From assembly GCF_019059575.1 (NCBI RefSeq), contig NW_024881618.1:620001-684000 (forward strand): 64,000 nucleotides of DNA, given 5' to 3'. This DNA is from Amphibalanus amphitrite (lineage: Eukaryota > Arthropoda > Thecostraca > Balanomorpha > Balanidae). A model generated the notes under the pieces. It made no database searches. It saw nothing but the letters and a program-made list of their open reading frames with translations, and was not told where the DNA came from. Numbering within the stretch: position 1 is the stretch's first letter; the number at the start of each line of letters is the position of its first letter. The position numbers and the translations under genes are program-made. Below are positions 27,501 through 49,120 of this stretch, piece by piece.

Positions 27501-30500
27501 CCCCCCCCCCCAGACTCATGTCTCGCCTGTGTCTCACCATTGCCTCTTCCCCAACTGATGTCTCACCAATGTTTCTCGGCCCTGACTCATGTCTCACCAG
27601 TGTCTCGGCCGTCTCGTTGAGCGGCGTCAGCTCTACGGGCGCGTCGTTTACGACGGTGAGCGCCGGCCGGGTCAGCTCGAACTCGGCCGTGTTTAGTCCG
27701 TGCATCACCACCTGCACGGGCACGGATTATCAGTCAGACACACAGAGACCGTACATTGTCACCAGGGAGCCACATGCCGCGGCACGGACAGTCAAGACAG
27801 TCAGGCGGGCGGACGACAAGGAATCAGACTGGGGAAAGGGGACGGGATGGAGGCAGACAAGACACACAAATACACGTCGGACAGTCAAGGCAGCTAGGTG
27901 GGCGGACGTAAGTAGTAAGGTGGGGACAGGATTCACATAGACAGTCACACAGTCAGATGGACCATAGACCACTATATACCTGGTCTATAGTGGTCTATGG
28001 ATGGACGGACGGGAGGACGAACGGGCAGACGGTCAGACAGACGGATTGACAACAGAAGTACGGTCAGTCAAAAGAACGGCATTCGCGGGCCAGGAAAGTC
28101 AGCACTTCAAGCATTCCGTAGCAACACTCACTATAAGCTGACTTTATAGCAAAGCTGACTTTGTGTTTATTTAATAATACTCCGACATTCGACACGACAC
28201 GACATTCGACCTTCGACATTTTTGCCATTTTTCGGGCGCATTCGGTGACTGTACGCTTCAATAACGGTGTAATGACAACTTTGGCGTAATATCCGAAATT
28301 CATCACCGATGTCCAGGTAAAACACGTGTCCCACACCTGGTGATGCCGGCAGACGTTACCTGTAGGAATTTCCTAACGTTGGACGTGTGCACCTTGAAGG
28401 CGGCAGAGAACGGCAAGAGGAAGTGCAGCTCGGCCTCGACCGGCGCCGCGCTCCACGGACAGATAATGTCCACCTGAAATCAAGGATGGTCAAAAATTCA
28501 CATTTCACACAACAGCTTAGCTGACCTCAAGACACTGATAAGTTACACAATGTTTTCTAAAAGAGAAATATATACCATAATAAAACAAGCACACCATGGA
28601 AATGGCAAAAGCTATAAAACTTGCCCTAAAATGAATCTATCTCAACTTATTTTCCCAATACAGGATTATGCACGGATTCCCGTTACTCACGTTAGAGTGC
28701 TGCCGGAGCGACATAAGCAAGTCCCTTATCAATCAGCAGCCGCCCCGGTCGAGTGTGACTCACCTTGTGTACCACGCTGACGCCGTCCTTGACGTGCGCC
28801 AGCTGCGACAGCATCGAGACGGGCAGCCGGGCGCTTTGGAACGCCTCCAGCGGCGGCACGTGCAGCTGCAGCTCGTCGCTCCAGGGCGCCGCCGGGTCAC
28901 CGTCAGCGGCGCGCACCGACAGGCCACGCGAGCACTGCAGGCGAACCGCCGAGGGGCCCGGCAGCGGCTCGCTGCCGCACACGATCTGCAGCGTCATCGG
29001 CTGCACGGTGCCGGCCAGCAGGTCACCGGCTGACTTGTTCAGCGACACCTGGTGCGGAGACGACTTGACGGCGAAGCGCAGCGGCCGGGCCAGGTCGAGC
29101 GTCAGGTCGAGCGCCGGGCAGCTGAGCTGCAGGTGGCGCACCACGTACGTGCCCGGCTGCTGGACGCGCGCAGACAGCACCAGCTCGGTGGCGCCCGGCT
29201 GCAGCGTCACATCCGCCGCCTCCAGACTCTGCTGGAAGGCGGCGGCCGGCAGGTGGCTGGGCCGCGCCAGCGCCGCCGGCTGACCGCTGTCCTTGCGCCG
29301 CAGCACCTTGAACATGTTGCGGCAGACGAGCGTGGCGGCGCTCAGACTGCGGTCCTGTTTGTACTCGAGCGCCGGCTCCAGGCAGAGCTCGCCGCCGCCG
29401 GCCGCCGGCCCGTCCGCGGCTGCCGGCGAGCTGGGCCGGCGCGCCACGCCGCCGCGCCGCACCGAGCCGGCGCTCGAGGTGCTGGCCGAGCTGGTGCTGC
29501 GGCTCACCTGCTCGGCGGCCAGCGCCGGCTGCAGGTCGGCGCGCGCGCGGCTCAGCGCCACCGGCGCCGGCAGGCGGCTCTCGACCGTCACGCGCACCTC
29601 GAGCCGCGCGCCCGGGTAGGGCTCCGAGTCGGGCGCCGCCAGCCGCGTCTCGCGCACCGACACCACCTCCTCGGCGGCCAGCGTGAGCCGCGGCTCGGCG
29701 CCGGCCGCCGGCGCGCGCAGCCGCTCCGTGAACTCGAGCCGCGTCTGGTGCGGCACGTGCTCGCTGGCGGCCACCAGGGCGCAGGTCTGCGTGTACCGCT
29801 GCCGGTCGCCCATCAGCTGGTAGCAGTGCGCCAGCTGGAGCAGCAGCTGGGCGGCCAGCCGGCCCCAGCCCTCCTCCTGGTAGGTTTTCAGCGCGTCCGT
29901 CAGCAGCGAGGCGGCGTGCGCGGCCTGGCCGAGCCGCAGGTGGAACGTGGCCAGCTGACGGCCGACCAGCCGCGCCAGCCGCAGACGACCCATGTGCTTG
30001 TAGGTACCCATCGCCAGCTCGGAGAGTTCCTAGGGGCGGGGAGGACGGGGGGGGGGCAGGTCAGCGACGCCGGTACTATACCACAAGCGACCAGCAGACC
30101 ATTGTGTGTCTACTGTTCGCTTAACATCATTGACCGAAAGAGACGTTTTATTGATGCGCAATTAGAATGAATTCGTGACGAACCAATTCGTGATGAATCA
30201 GAATATTTCACATGCGCCGTGCGCACCCATCAATGGTAGCCTAACTCCAACATCATTGGATAGCTCGTCTGGCTCACCAGGTAGCACTTTTGGAAGGCGT
30301 CGTGTCCGGCCAGGGCGTCCTTGAGTTTCTCGACGGCCGGCGAGTTGTCTCCCATGCCGGCTGACAGGGTGACGGTCAGGTGCAGCTGGGAGGAAGTGGG
30401 CTCGTCGCCCGGCAGCAGCCCGCAGAGTTCTCCGAGACTGTACAGCTGCCAGCCGAACAGGGACGGTTGGAAACGCACCACAAGCGAGAATCAGGACACA

Positions 30501-33500
30501 CACTTCAGCAGCCAACACAGCTCTAAGAAAATGCCTAACTGCTGCTACTGGCAGTTTAGAGACGGGCCTTATAGCACACGAGCTTCCAGGCTATATGTGG
30601 GTAGAAATATCGGCACAATAAACCAAATCTGTGAGACAGCTCATCCAGTACGATGCTAGAGTGAGGTTAACTGTAGGCAATAAAACCAGTGACCCGAGAG
30701 TAAATACAGATCAGTCACTCACCGAGAGCACCTACCCCTGACAAACAGCTCATTTGGTGTGAGGTCCATATCCCCCAAGCCAATAACCGCGTTTCGTTCC
30801 AAGTGGCCCGTCATAAAATACTTGCTTTACAATCACGGGCAGTCAATTGTGTAACTGAAACTTGTCAGGGACCTACCACGCATGAAAATGACGTCCTAGC
30901 TGGAATGCTAAGAGCCGCAGATGCACCTACCATCAACACCAGTCTACTCGAGTCTAAGTGCACGTGCATTGTGCAAATTCTCCCCCCCCCCCCCCGGCGG
31001 GGCATCCCCACCGTCCTTTGAGTTCTCAAGGTCACCAACGAACGGACCTTGAGTCGCGCCTGGTCGTACAGACTGGCCGTGTGCACCCCTCCCCCCCCCC
31101 CGGACGGACCTTGAGTCGCGCCTGGTCGTACCGGGTGGCAGTGTGCATCCCCCCCCCCCCTGCAGCGCCCCCCCCCCCGGACGGACCTTGAGTCGTGCCT
31201 GGTTGTATAGGCTTGCCGTGTACCTCCCCCCCCCCCTGCAGCGCCCCCCCCCCCCCGCGAACGGACCTTGAGTCGCGCCTGGTCGTACAGACTGGCCGTG
31301 TGGACGCCGATGCCCTGCTGGGCAGCCGTGTCGGCTGGAATCTCGGCACACATGTCCAGCACGTTGATACAGGTGACGAACGCCCAGCAGGCCACACCGC
31401 CTGCGAGACACGAGGTGAGTGGGTGAGAGGTGGACAATGATCTGCTGACGGATGGCCAGCAGGCCACGCCGCCATCGAGACACAGGGTGCAGGGGTGAGA
31501 GGTGGATACTGAGATAGGCTGACGAATGCCCATCACGCCATGCCGCCTGCAAGACACGAGGTGAGTGGGTGAGAGGTGGGACAATGATCGACCGATGAAC
31601 GCCCAGCAGGCCACACCGCCTGCGAGCGCAAAGATCAAATAACGAACGGGGGGATGTCCCAACGAACCAGTATGGCACTATCTAAGCTGTATAAATCGAG
31701 TCCTAAATAAAAGAACTAAACATCATTTCCAGTGAGACGAAAATATAAATCAGTGTCGTCTCTCGTTCTTATGAGGTTAGCTGTTAGTTAGCAATGCTTC
31801 ATTATCAAATGACATTAGTATTTTTTCCGATGCTGGTTATGCAATTATGCATTACCTTGCTGGATCTCGAGTCCCATGAGGCCGAGCTCGTTGATGGTAT
31901 TGAAAAGGAAGGTGATGGTGCGCTGGGCGATCTCCGGGGTCCGGTCCAGCTTCTTCAGCAAAACACACTGACGCGCATACAGGTAGTTCCTGAGACAGAG
32001 AACGGATGGGGTTATCAGGCTAAAACGACGAGCTGTACACACGGCAGCCGCATTGCATGTAGATAAAACCAGTAAAACGCCTTTTGGGGCGACTAACGGA
32101 GCGAGCGAGTGTGGGCCTTGCACGTGCGAAATTGCGAGGGGGTACCTCCAACTGACTTGTGCACGGCACCCTACTAACTGGTCTCTAGCGATGTGCCAAA
32201 TTTGGGCACAATCGGCCCAGCCGTTCTCGAGATCTGGAAGCGGCACCCTGCACGTGCGCACGTGCAAAATGGGTCCTAACGGACTTGTGCACGGCACCCT
32301 ACTAACCGGTCCCTAACCGTGTACCAAATTTGAGCGCAATCGGTCCAGCCGTTCTCGAGATCTGGAAACGACCCCTGCACGTGCGCACGTGCAGCAGCAC
32401 CCCAACTCTGGCACATGTATATGCAGTGCCTAGTGGGTGCCTACCTACATGCCAACTTTCAGCGCAATCGGCCAAGTAGTTACCGAGATATTGCAACAAT
32501 TACAAAAGTGACACCTCTTCGTTTTGCACGTGGCACGTGCATAAGGGGTCACCCACATGCATCGGGAATAGTCCAATACTTGGTAGAAGGAATGAAGCTA
32601 CCCTACAAAAATTACCGCGTGTAAATCGGTCAAGTGGTTGCTGAGATATAAGCCTCGCAAAAGCGTGACCACGGCCGGCCGGCCGGCCGGCCGGCCGCTC
32701 ATACTCAGAAATTTCCGTTAATCTAAGGAAAGACTACGCTCGCTTCGCTCGCTCCGTAAACAGCAAATCAATTACCTCCAGTGATGTTCCAAAATATAAA
32801 GTCAAAACACTCCCGAGTCCCGAGATCAATCAGCTGTTCACCATTGCTGTCCCGCATTTCCAACCTTACACCCACGCACCATTATACTGATCAGCCTCCC
32901 TTACGAGTAATCCTAAATAATCCTAAACATAAATCATAAATCCTACATCAACATAAATCCTAAATAATCCGCCGCCGCCGTGTACGATGTAGTCACTTAC
33001 GAACACATTCAGCTAGACTGCGCGTCGTACCTGAAGGCGAGCAGGGACATCTCTCGATTGCAGAGGGCGTTCCGCATCTCCTCCGAGCAGCTGGCAGGAA
33101 CAGCCAATCCCTGCCAGCCCTGGACCGGCTGCGAGAACGTCTCCAGCCAGCGCGGCGTGTCTGTTATACACAGAGGGGAGACATTGGTCACTGTGGGTAC
33201 CACTACGGCCAGTCCCTGCCAGCCCTGGACCGGCTGGGAGAACGTCTCCAGCCAGCGCGGTGTGTCTGTTATACACAGAGGGGAGACATTGGTCACTGTG
33301 GGTACCACTACGGCCAGTCCCTGCCAGCCCTGGACCGGCTGGGAGAACGTCTCCAGCCAGCGCGGAGTGTCTGTTATACACAGAGGGGAGACATTGGTCA
33401 CTGTGGGTACCACTACGGCCAGTCCCTGCCAGCCCTGGACAGGCTGGGAGAACGTCTCCAGCCAGCGCGGAGTGTCTGTTATACACAGAGGGGAGACATT

Positions 33501-36500
33501 GGTCACTGTGGGTACCACAGCAGCCAGTCCCTGCCAGCCCTGGACAGGCTGGGAGAACGTCTCCAGCCAGCGCGGCGTGTCTGTTATACACAGAGAGGGA
33601 GATATTGGTCAGAGGGTAACACTACGGCCAGTCCCTGCCAGCCCTGGACCGGCTGGGAGAACGTCTCCAGCCAGCGCGGAGTGTCTGTTATAAATACACA
33701 GAGGGGGAGACACACAGGATCTTGAGCAATGCAGCTGTCGTTTAGGGAAGGCGGTTCGAGAAGAATGTATACCTCGGAAATAATATTCATATTCGATTCA
33801 TGAATTTACAACTTGTGGATGCATTGGTTGGCCAATAATCAAGGACCAAATAGTGGCAGTGCCCAAATTAAAGTTCCTCCTTATCCTCGCCACAAACAAA
33901 ACCAAATTACAATAAGCTAACTCGAATCATATTACCTACTGCAAAACGTGAACAGCATCACGGATGCCGGGTGTTCTGGCAAACCAGTGAGTGTTCAACT
34001 GACCTCCAGCGCACGAGTTGAGTATGAACTGCGTAAAGAGGGCATCCAGCTCATCATACTGCACGAGCGCTTCGTCACAGAGGCCCAGCTGTCCGAACAC
34101 AAACGCCAGCTCCTCCTGCAGCGGAAAGTACCGGCAGAAACTCCAGTCGCTCGAAGTGCGCTTCTCGCCTGCGGAGAGGGAAACAAGAGGTGAGGAAAAA
34201 CGACGATTGAGGGCAAGTTTGTAGGTGCTCATATCAGTGAATCGTATAAGGACTATCCAAGACAGTCAGAAATCGAAACGACTTTAAAGGCAAACGATTT
34301 ACTGTAAGTTTCAAATTTTTGCACGAGTCAATAATTGTATAACTGATAAGCTGACTGACTGATGAAATCTGAACATCTGGCAGTTATAGAGCAGCCACGG
34401 TCCCCCGCCACCACCGCTCGCCGGCCACTCACGCTGGCTGCGCATGGAATCCTCAAACCGCACCAACACCCGGTTAAAGCCGATCAGCAGGAAGTGCCGC
34501 AGCTTGGTCAGCAGGCTGTGCAGGGAGCCGGCCGAGCGGGAGTCCGATTTGGAGGGGTCCAGCAGCGTGATACACCTGCAGAACAACGACCTCAGAGAGG
34601 GAACACGTGAGACACCGGGGAACTAACCGTCCTAGTTACATGAGGTTAGCCCGTAGGGGAGCGGAGGGGGCCGTGAGAGAAATAGGTAGAGAGAACGTTA
34701 AAATTGGTCCTTATTCACTGGTTTCTCGATTATATCTCGGCATCACGGTCAACCCGCTCATCAGTCAAGTCACTTTCGACCATGATACAGATTCACGAAC
34801 GTTTACTGATTCCGCGGCTGCACGCCACTGACCGGTCTCCGTGTTTGCTGTTGATGTCGGCCTTGACCTTGTCGAGGACCGAGGAGCGCGGCAGCAGCTT
34901 GTTGGTCTTGCTGCGCGCCTCTGCCGACTCGACCACCACCACCAGCCAGTCGACCACATTGTGCTGCCGCAGCTGGGCCAGCCACGACTGTAGCGACTCG
35001 CGCGTGCTGGACTTGTACGTCTCAATGTCCTGACGAGGGCGGGGAGACAGTTGACGTATTGTTGCAAATATCCGCCGCGAAAGGTGCTGCGGGATTTTCT
35101 CTCGCGACGGACGCATAATTTATTAATTGTAAATCGACGCGACGGAAAAAGGGGGATTTTTGGGGAAGCGAAAAAGAAAGGGAACCAGCTACGTACTAGT
35201 TTATGTGTGGTTATCTTGCTGCTATGAGTCTTCGATGTGAAAGCAATAAATGCTAACCTGTTTTTTTGTAACAGTATTATGTACGATGAGCGAGCATCGG
35301 GTACAAAAGTTAAAAATTGGCCACTGAGCATGATATGAAATACAAAAGGAAACGATTAATGAACTATAAATTAATGAATAAAAAGCAGAATGGAAGAATG
35401 CAAAAATCAAGTAACAACAAGTGAGGTAAGATGCAACAAAAAGTGCATTTGTTAGCCGCAAAATATTCAGAGGAAAACTAGCTGACTCGAGCGTGGGAGA
35501 GTGTCACGGAAACGAAAAGCGGCACATTTTCTTGTCTGCGATCGACGTCCCAGCACAATGACAACCCGGATGACGTTTATCATCGGTTCCCAAATGTTGA
35601 CTGCCACAGTCCATCAGCCATAACTCACCGTGCGATGGTCCCTTTTGGGGGGCAGTCAGAACTGCTTATCAGACAGTCAGACCCCGTTCACCGGACATCC
35701 GGTCTCAGCTCACCGGAAGTTCATTCCATACTCAACGGACATTCAGTCCCCTCTCACCGCACAGTTTCTCCCCTCTCACCGTACAGTTGGCCTCCTCTAA
35801 TCGACTATCGAACGACCCGTCTTATCTCTCACAGAACATTCAGTTATCAGTCCCCTCTCCCAGGACAGCCGATACTCGTTAGCAGGAAATTTACGAGTCA
35901 CCGCCGCTCACCGTAAAATCGACCCCTGCTCACAGATCAGTGTCCGCTCTCACCAAACATTCAGTCCCCGCTTACCGGACAGTCGGTCCAGAAGGTGTGC
36001 AGGCACGGCCGCCGCACCAGCGTGCTCATGTCGTCCACCAGCGTGGCCTCCGAGAACGGCTCGAAGCTGGCCTCCAGGGTGACGTGGCGCGGCGCGCGGC
36101 CGTAGCTGCGGCGCCACTCGACCGACTCCTGTGGCAGGCCATGCACCAGGCCGTTCTGCAACTGCTGGAACACCGCCGGCTCCCCGGCGTCTGCGGGGGA
36201 CAGGGGAGGCGTCAGGGGCCGTTCTGCAGCTGCTGGAACACTGCCGGCTCCCCGGCGTCTGTGGGGGACAGGGGAGGCGTCAGGGACACTGCTGTACTGC
36301 AGCAGCTGGAACACCGCCGGCTCCCCGGCGTCTGTGGGGGACAGGGGAGGCGTCAGGGGCCGTTCTGCAACTGCTGGAACACTCTCAGCTTGCCGGCGTC
36401 TGCGGCAGACAGGAGGGAGTCAGGAAACGAGGATGTGCTGCACCTCTGGGGCATTCAGTTATTTTAAAACAATTCCTGGCTGAGTGCACACAAAGACCAT

Positions 36501-36670
36501 TCAGATTGATATCTACCTAGAACATGACAATTCTCTAATCAATTTGATATGCGAACATGCTTCATTTTTTGTTTTGGCAGTAGAATGCTGATATGTTATT
36601 GCCAGGATGGGCTCTTGATCGTGTAGGGATCATACTTACATGTTATGACTGGTTTTCTTTCTGTTTCCAT
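24569..36670 (-). CDS. TRAPPC10: Trafficking protein particle complex subunit 10, complete, 16 exons
   Basis: Exons (minus): 36670-36640, 36190-35976, 35029-34833, 34575-34433, 34168-34004, 33160-33031, 31989-31856, 31400-31267, 30445-30278, 30029-28764, 28473-28360, 27711-27598, 26896-26741, 26489-26309, 25641-25522, 24732-24569 (TAA). They total 3432 nt, 1143 aa, with every phase consistent. TRAPPC10 (yeast Trs130) is a TRAPPII-specific subunit of the Golgi Rab-GEF/tethering complex. Conserved blocks: VEWRRSYGRAP, HTFWTDC, VDWLVVVVES, KTNKLLPRSSVLDK, WSFCRYFPLQEELAFVFGQL, EALVQYDELDALF, YLYARQC, SLGELCGL and C-terminal PRLEPFAAGQVY. Exon 10 is unusually long (1266 nt). Exon 1 encodes METERKPVIT with an in-frame stop upstream. 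At least eight splice junctions have tandem copies in the adjacent intron. Confidence 0.96.
24950..25560 (-). repeat. Seven-plus tandem copies of the TRAPPC10 exon 15 donor edge
   Basis: The real exon 15 end (plus strand CCTACCTTTGTTGGCCGGGATGTAGCGGCTGAGTCGGAC, starting 25517) recurs near 25451, 25385, 25325, 25260, 25192, 25122 and 25054, with two weaker copies near 25005 and 24957. Units are about 60-70 bp and each contains a GTAAGG-type donor plus roughly 35 nt of exon. Copies are 90% or more alike by eye, so the expansion is recent or homogenised. Confidence 0.92.
25940..26330 (-). repeat. Six tandem copies of the TRAPPC10 exon 14 donor edge
   Basis: ACTGACCTGAGCTGCGTCCGCAGACGGCCCAC, the donor plus the last about 28 nt of exon 14 (real copy at 26303), is repeated near 25979, 26034, 26090, 26137, 26189 and 26246. 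The copies are separated by GTTACCCC runs of differing length. Confidence 0.92.
26840..27070 (-). repeat. Tandem copies of the TRAPPC10 exon 13 acceptor edge
   Basis: The exon start and acceptor (ACATGTACGAGACGCTCGTCTCGCTGGACACCACCTGTCGTGGGG across 26865-26907) is repeated almost exactly at 26937-26980 and again, diverged, at about 27001-27052. The copies keep a CGACAG acceptor and about 45-50 nt of exon. Confidence 0.9.
27340..27615 (-). repeat. Tandem copies of the TRAPPC10 exon 12 donor edge
   Basis: The real junction reads CTCATGTCTCACCAGTGTCTCGGCC at 27586-27610. Similar GTCTCACCA-TGTCTC blocks recur at about 27560, 27527, 27470, 27448, 27410 and 27380, interrupted by a C-run near 27495. 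Confidence 0.75.
31030..31280 (-). repeat. Three extra copies of the TRAPPC10 exon 8 donor edge
   Basis: The block CGGACCTTGAGTCGCGCCTGGTCGTACAGACTGGCCGTGTG (real copy from 31262) recurs at about 31043, 31102 and 31183, separated by C-runs of varied length. Each copy holds the GTCCGT donor and about 40 nt of exon end. Confidence 0.92.
31390..31640 (-). repeat. Three extra copies of the TRAPPC10 exon 8 acceptor edge
   Basis: GCCCAGCAGGCCACACCGCCTGCGAG (real at 31382-31407) recurs near 31450, 31525 and 31600 with about 45 nt of matched intron (ACACGAGGTGAGTGGGTGAGAGGTGG). The opposite edge of the same exon is independently expanded. Confidence 0.92.
32080..32760. repeat. Interspersed repeat with about 127-bp internal units and CACGTG palindromes, in TRAPPC10 intron 6
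   Basis: Units carry TTGTGCACGGCACCCTACTAAC, CCAAATTTGAGCGCAATCGG, CAGCCGTTCTCGAGATCTGG and a perfect 18-bp palindrome TGCACGTGCGCACGTGCA (32249-32266 and 32376-32393, 127 bp apart). It grades into weaker units, a CCGG run (32671-32698) and ends near ACTACGCTCGCTTCGCTCGC. No coding potential; the class is unknown. Confidence 0.7.
33105..33715 (-). repeat. 105-bp tandem array built from the TRAPPC10 exon 6 acceptor edge
   Basis: After the real exon start at 33160, five more copies of (about 54 nt of exon plus about 51 nt of intron) follow. The repeat AGTCCCTGCC starts at 33211, 33316, 33421, 33526 and 33630, so the period is exactly 105 bp except the last. Each contains an ATAACAG acceptor. 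Because 105 is a multiple of 3, the minus-strand frame stays open from 33518 into the true exon. Confidence 0.95.
36165..36425 (-). repeat. Three extra copies of the TRAPPC10 exon 2 acceptor edge
   Basis: CTGCAACTGCTGGAACACCGCCGGCTCCCCGGCGTCTGCGGGGGACAGG (real acceptor at 36191) recurs near 36225, 36300 and 36366 with about 70-bp spacing. Each copy keeps CCCCGCAG- or CCCCACAG-type acceptors and about 40 nt of exon. Confidence 0.92.
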
Positions 36671-38305
36671 TTCAGTTGGGGATAGACAATAGGGAACTTT
36701 CCTGTCTATTTTTATTGCATCTACAACTCCTCACCAGGACCAGACCAACAAACATCAGAGTAAAGAATCTGAAATAAAAATACACATGAGCTAGTCAGAT
36801 ATAGGTATGTGATGACTGATGAGCTAAATTTCGGAATTTTTCATGGGAAGTGAAAGCCTTGCCAACGTTCAGACTATCGACCGTTTCAAAAGGGAAACGG
36901 CGCGGGTAAATTGCTATATAGATAACCAATTAACAGCGAAAAATGACTGATCTGAAAATTAACATAAACCACACAAACTGAGATAATATCAACACAAGCC
37001 GTATCCCTTGCCATATCCTAACACCGTTACTACACGTCATTCCCCGTTGTTTATGCGCACATCGCCATGCAAGATTACTTCAACTTGCCATGGGCAGGAA
37101 ATATGGAAGCAAATTATATGGTAGCTCTTTTTCAATCAAAAACTGCGCAGTTGTAACGTTTAATTTTGTTCTAAATCTCATTTTTTCGGGTCACAAACCT
37201 TTTTAAGCACCTATTAACCAATGGTCAGCGAAGTTTGCGTTTTCACAGCTATTCGCAAAAATTAAAAACGGCTCTCCATGCAAACCGCTGTTTACGGTGA
37301 CTTGCATTGCTAGGGAGTCAACGTGGTTAGACACGACGCAGTGACCGCCCAAAACCAGAGTGGAAAGAGTTGCGCAGTGAATGATGTGACAGAGCCTTGG
37401 GTATGGAATTTTGATATAATCCCACTTGTTGGTATCTGTGTGAGTTTTCTAAAGAGCTGCAACTGCTGGCTTAATATGAAGTAACAACTTAATTGGAGCA
37501 GTACTAGGCTACACACCATAACAAACAATTAGTGATAAGCATCGCAATCAAGGACTTACCTACTTGCAGTTACAGTTATGACTGGATGGACTGGAATAAC
37601 TAAAGGCTGCATAGTAACATTACGAATGGCACGATGGACTGTGTTATTATTGATATCCGATGTTCATTTTTCAAGTTTCTTATAGTAAATGCTACAGTAG
37701 AAAATAAGGATAACAATAACAAAAACCTCACTCACCTGGTCAACTCACCAGGTAGGTTTCCTGCTTCACCTATATGAATTGGACAGGTAGATTGATGGGA
37801 GTGAAAGGGAAACCCATTTTGGATAGTGACGCTCCGGCTTAATAAATAAATAGATGTAGCTGACCTGACCCCAGGTCACCAAAACTTTAAGTTCCCCCTA
37901 TCTCTATTCAAAGTCTGCTATGCTGCACAACCATGTAACATGTTTCCAAACTGCTGTTTTCAGTAGCTGTTTGAATAACATGCAAAATTAGCCTTGCAAG
38001 TCTAGAAAGGTTTGTGATGTCATGAGGTTACACGTTTTGTCTCAGAATATGTCAAAGTTCTAGGGCAAAAAACCTGAGTCCCCCAGGCTCACACATACTA
38101 ATGCATACAGTATACACTCTGCAGTCTACCACACTTCTAGTTGGGCAGATATTAGGTAAGGTCTTTCAGTTTCAGTGTTTATGCAACATTTCCACTGTCA
38201 TCTGGACACTGACCAAGATGAAGTGAAAGGCCAATAAGCATCCAAATGTTGACTCATTTTTTGTTGCAGGGAGATTTGCCTGTCAGCAACTGATTTGCTT
38301 CCAGA
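36671..38305. promoter_or_regulatory. Divergent interval between TRAPPC10 and MSTO1
   Basis: About 1.6 kb between two start codons pointing away from each other; it must contain the promoters or 5' UTRs of both. AT-rich, not a GC island, and no TATA box or initiator can be assigned with confidence. Confidence 0.4.
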
Positions 38306-48589
<10,284 letters not shown>

Positions 48590-49120
48590 TAGGAGAGGGT
48601 TCGCTGTGACCGGTCAGTGACCCAGCTGTGACCGGTCAGCGACCTGGCCGCCTGCTACCGGCCCGACACCGACGCGCTGTGATAGGAGAGGGACGGTTAG
48701 TGAGGTGCTGTGACCAGCCATGGAGGCGTTGTGACCGGTCAGTAACCGCCTGTGACCAGTTGGTGGTCAGTGACCCGGTGTGACCGGCCATTGAAGTACT
48801 GTGACCGGTCAGTGACCGCTGTGACCGGTCAATGACCCGCTGTGATCGGTCTGTTAGTTACCCGCAGTGAACGGTCAGTAGCCCGCTGTAATCGGTCGGT
48901 CACTGACCCGATGTGACCGGCCAGTGACGCTTTGTGATCGGTCAGTAACCCACTGTGATGGGTCGGTGATCAGTGACCCGCTGTGACCGGTCAATGCTGC
49001 TCCGCGGCACGCTCTGGCCGGTCAGTGCCCCGCTGGGACCGTTCCTCCACCGACCGGCAGTGGGAGCGGCCCGGCCCGACACCGGGATATCGCGGCTGTG
49101 ACCGGTAAAGGGCTGGGGAG
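48590..49120 (+). repeat. Duplicated MSTO1 coding tail and CTGTGACCGGTCAGTGACC minisatellite
   Basis: Bases 48629-48681 repeat the last coding segment (AGCGACCTGGCCGCCTGCTA... to a stop) with few changes, about 92 bp downstream of the original. Around it runs an irregular array of TGTGACCGGTCAGTGACC units to about 49090. This is an exon-edge duplication at a gene end rather than at a splice site. Confidence 0.88.

Noticed and set aside
29052-30170. 372-codon plus-strand open frame
   Set aside because: Antisense of TRAPPC10 exon 10, Arg-rich because of the GC-rich opposite strand.
30865-31678. Minus-strand frames of 244-265 codons
   Set aside because: They arise from the exon 8 edge repeats and C-runs; only 31267-31400 shows conservation with TRAPPC10.
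32980-33693. 237-codon plus-strand open frame with 35-residue repeats
   Set aside because: It is the antisense shadow of the 105-bp repeat in TRAPPC10; the minus strand carries the conserved exon.
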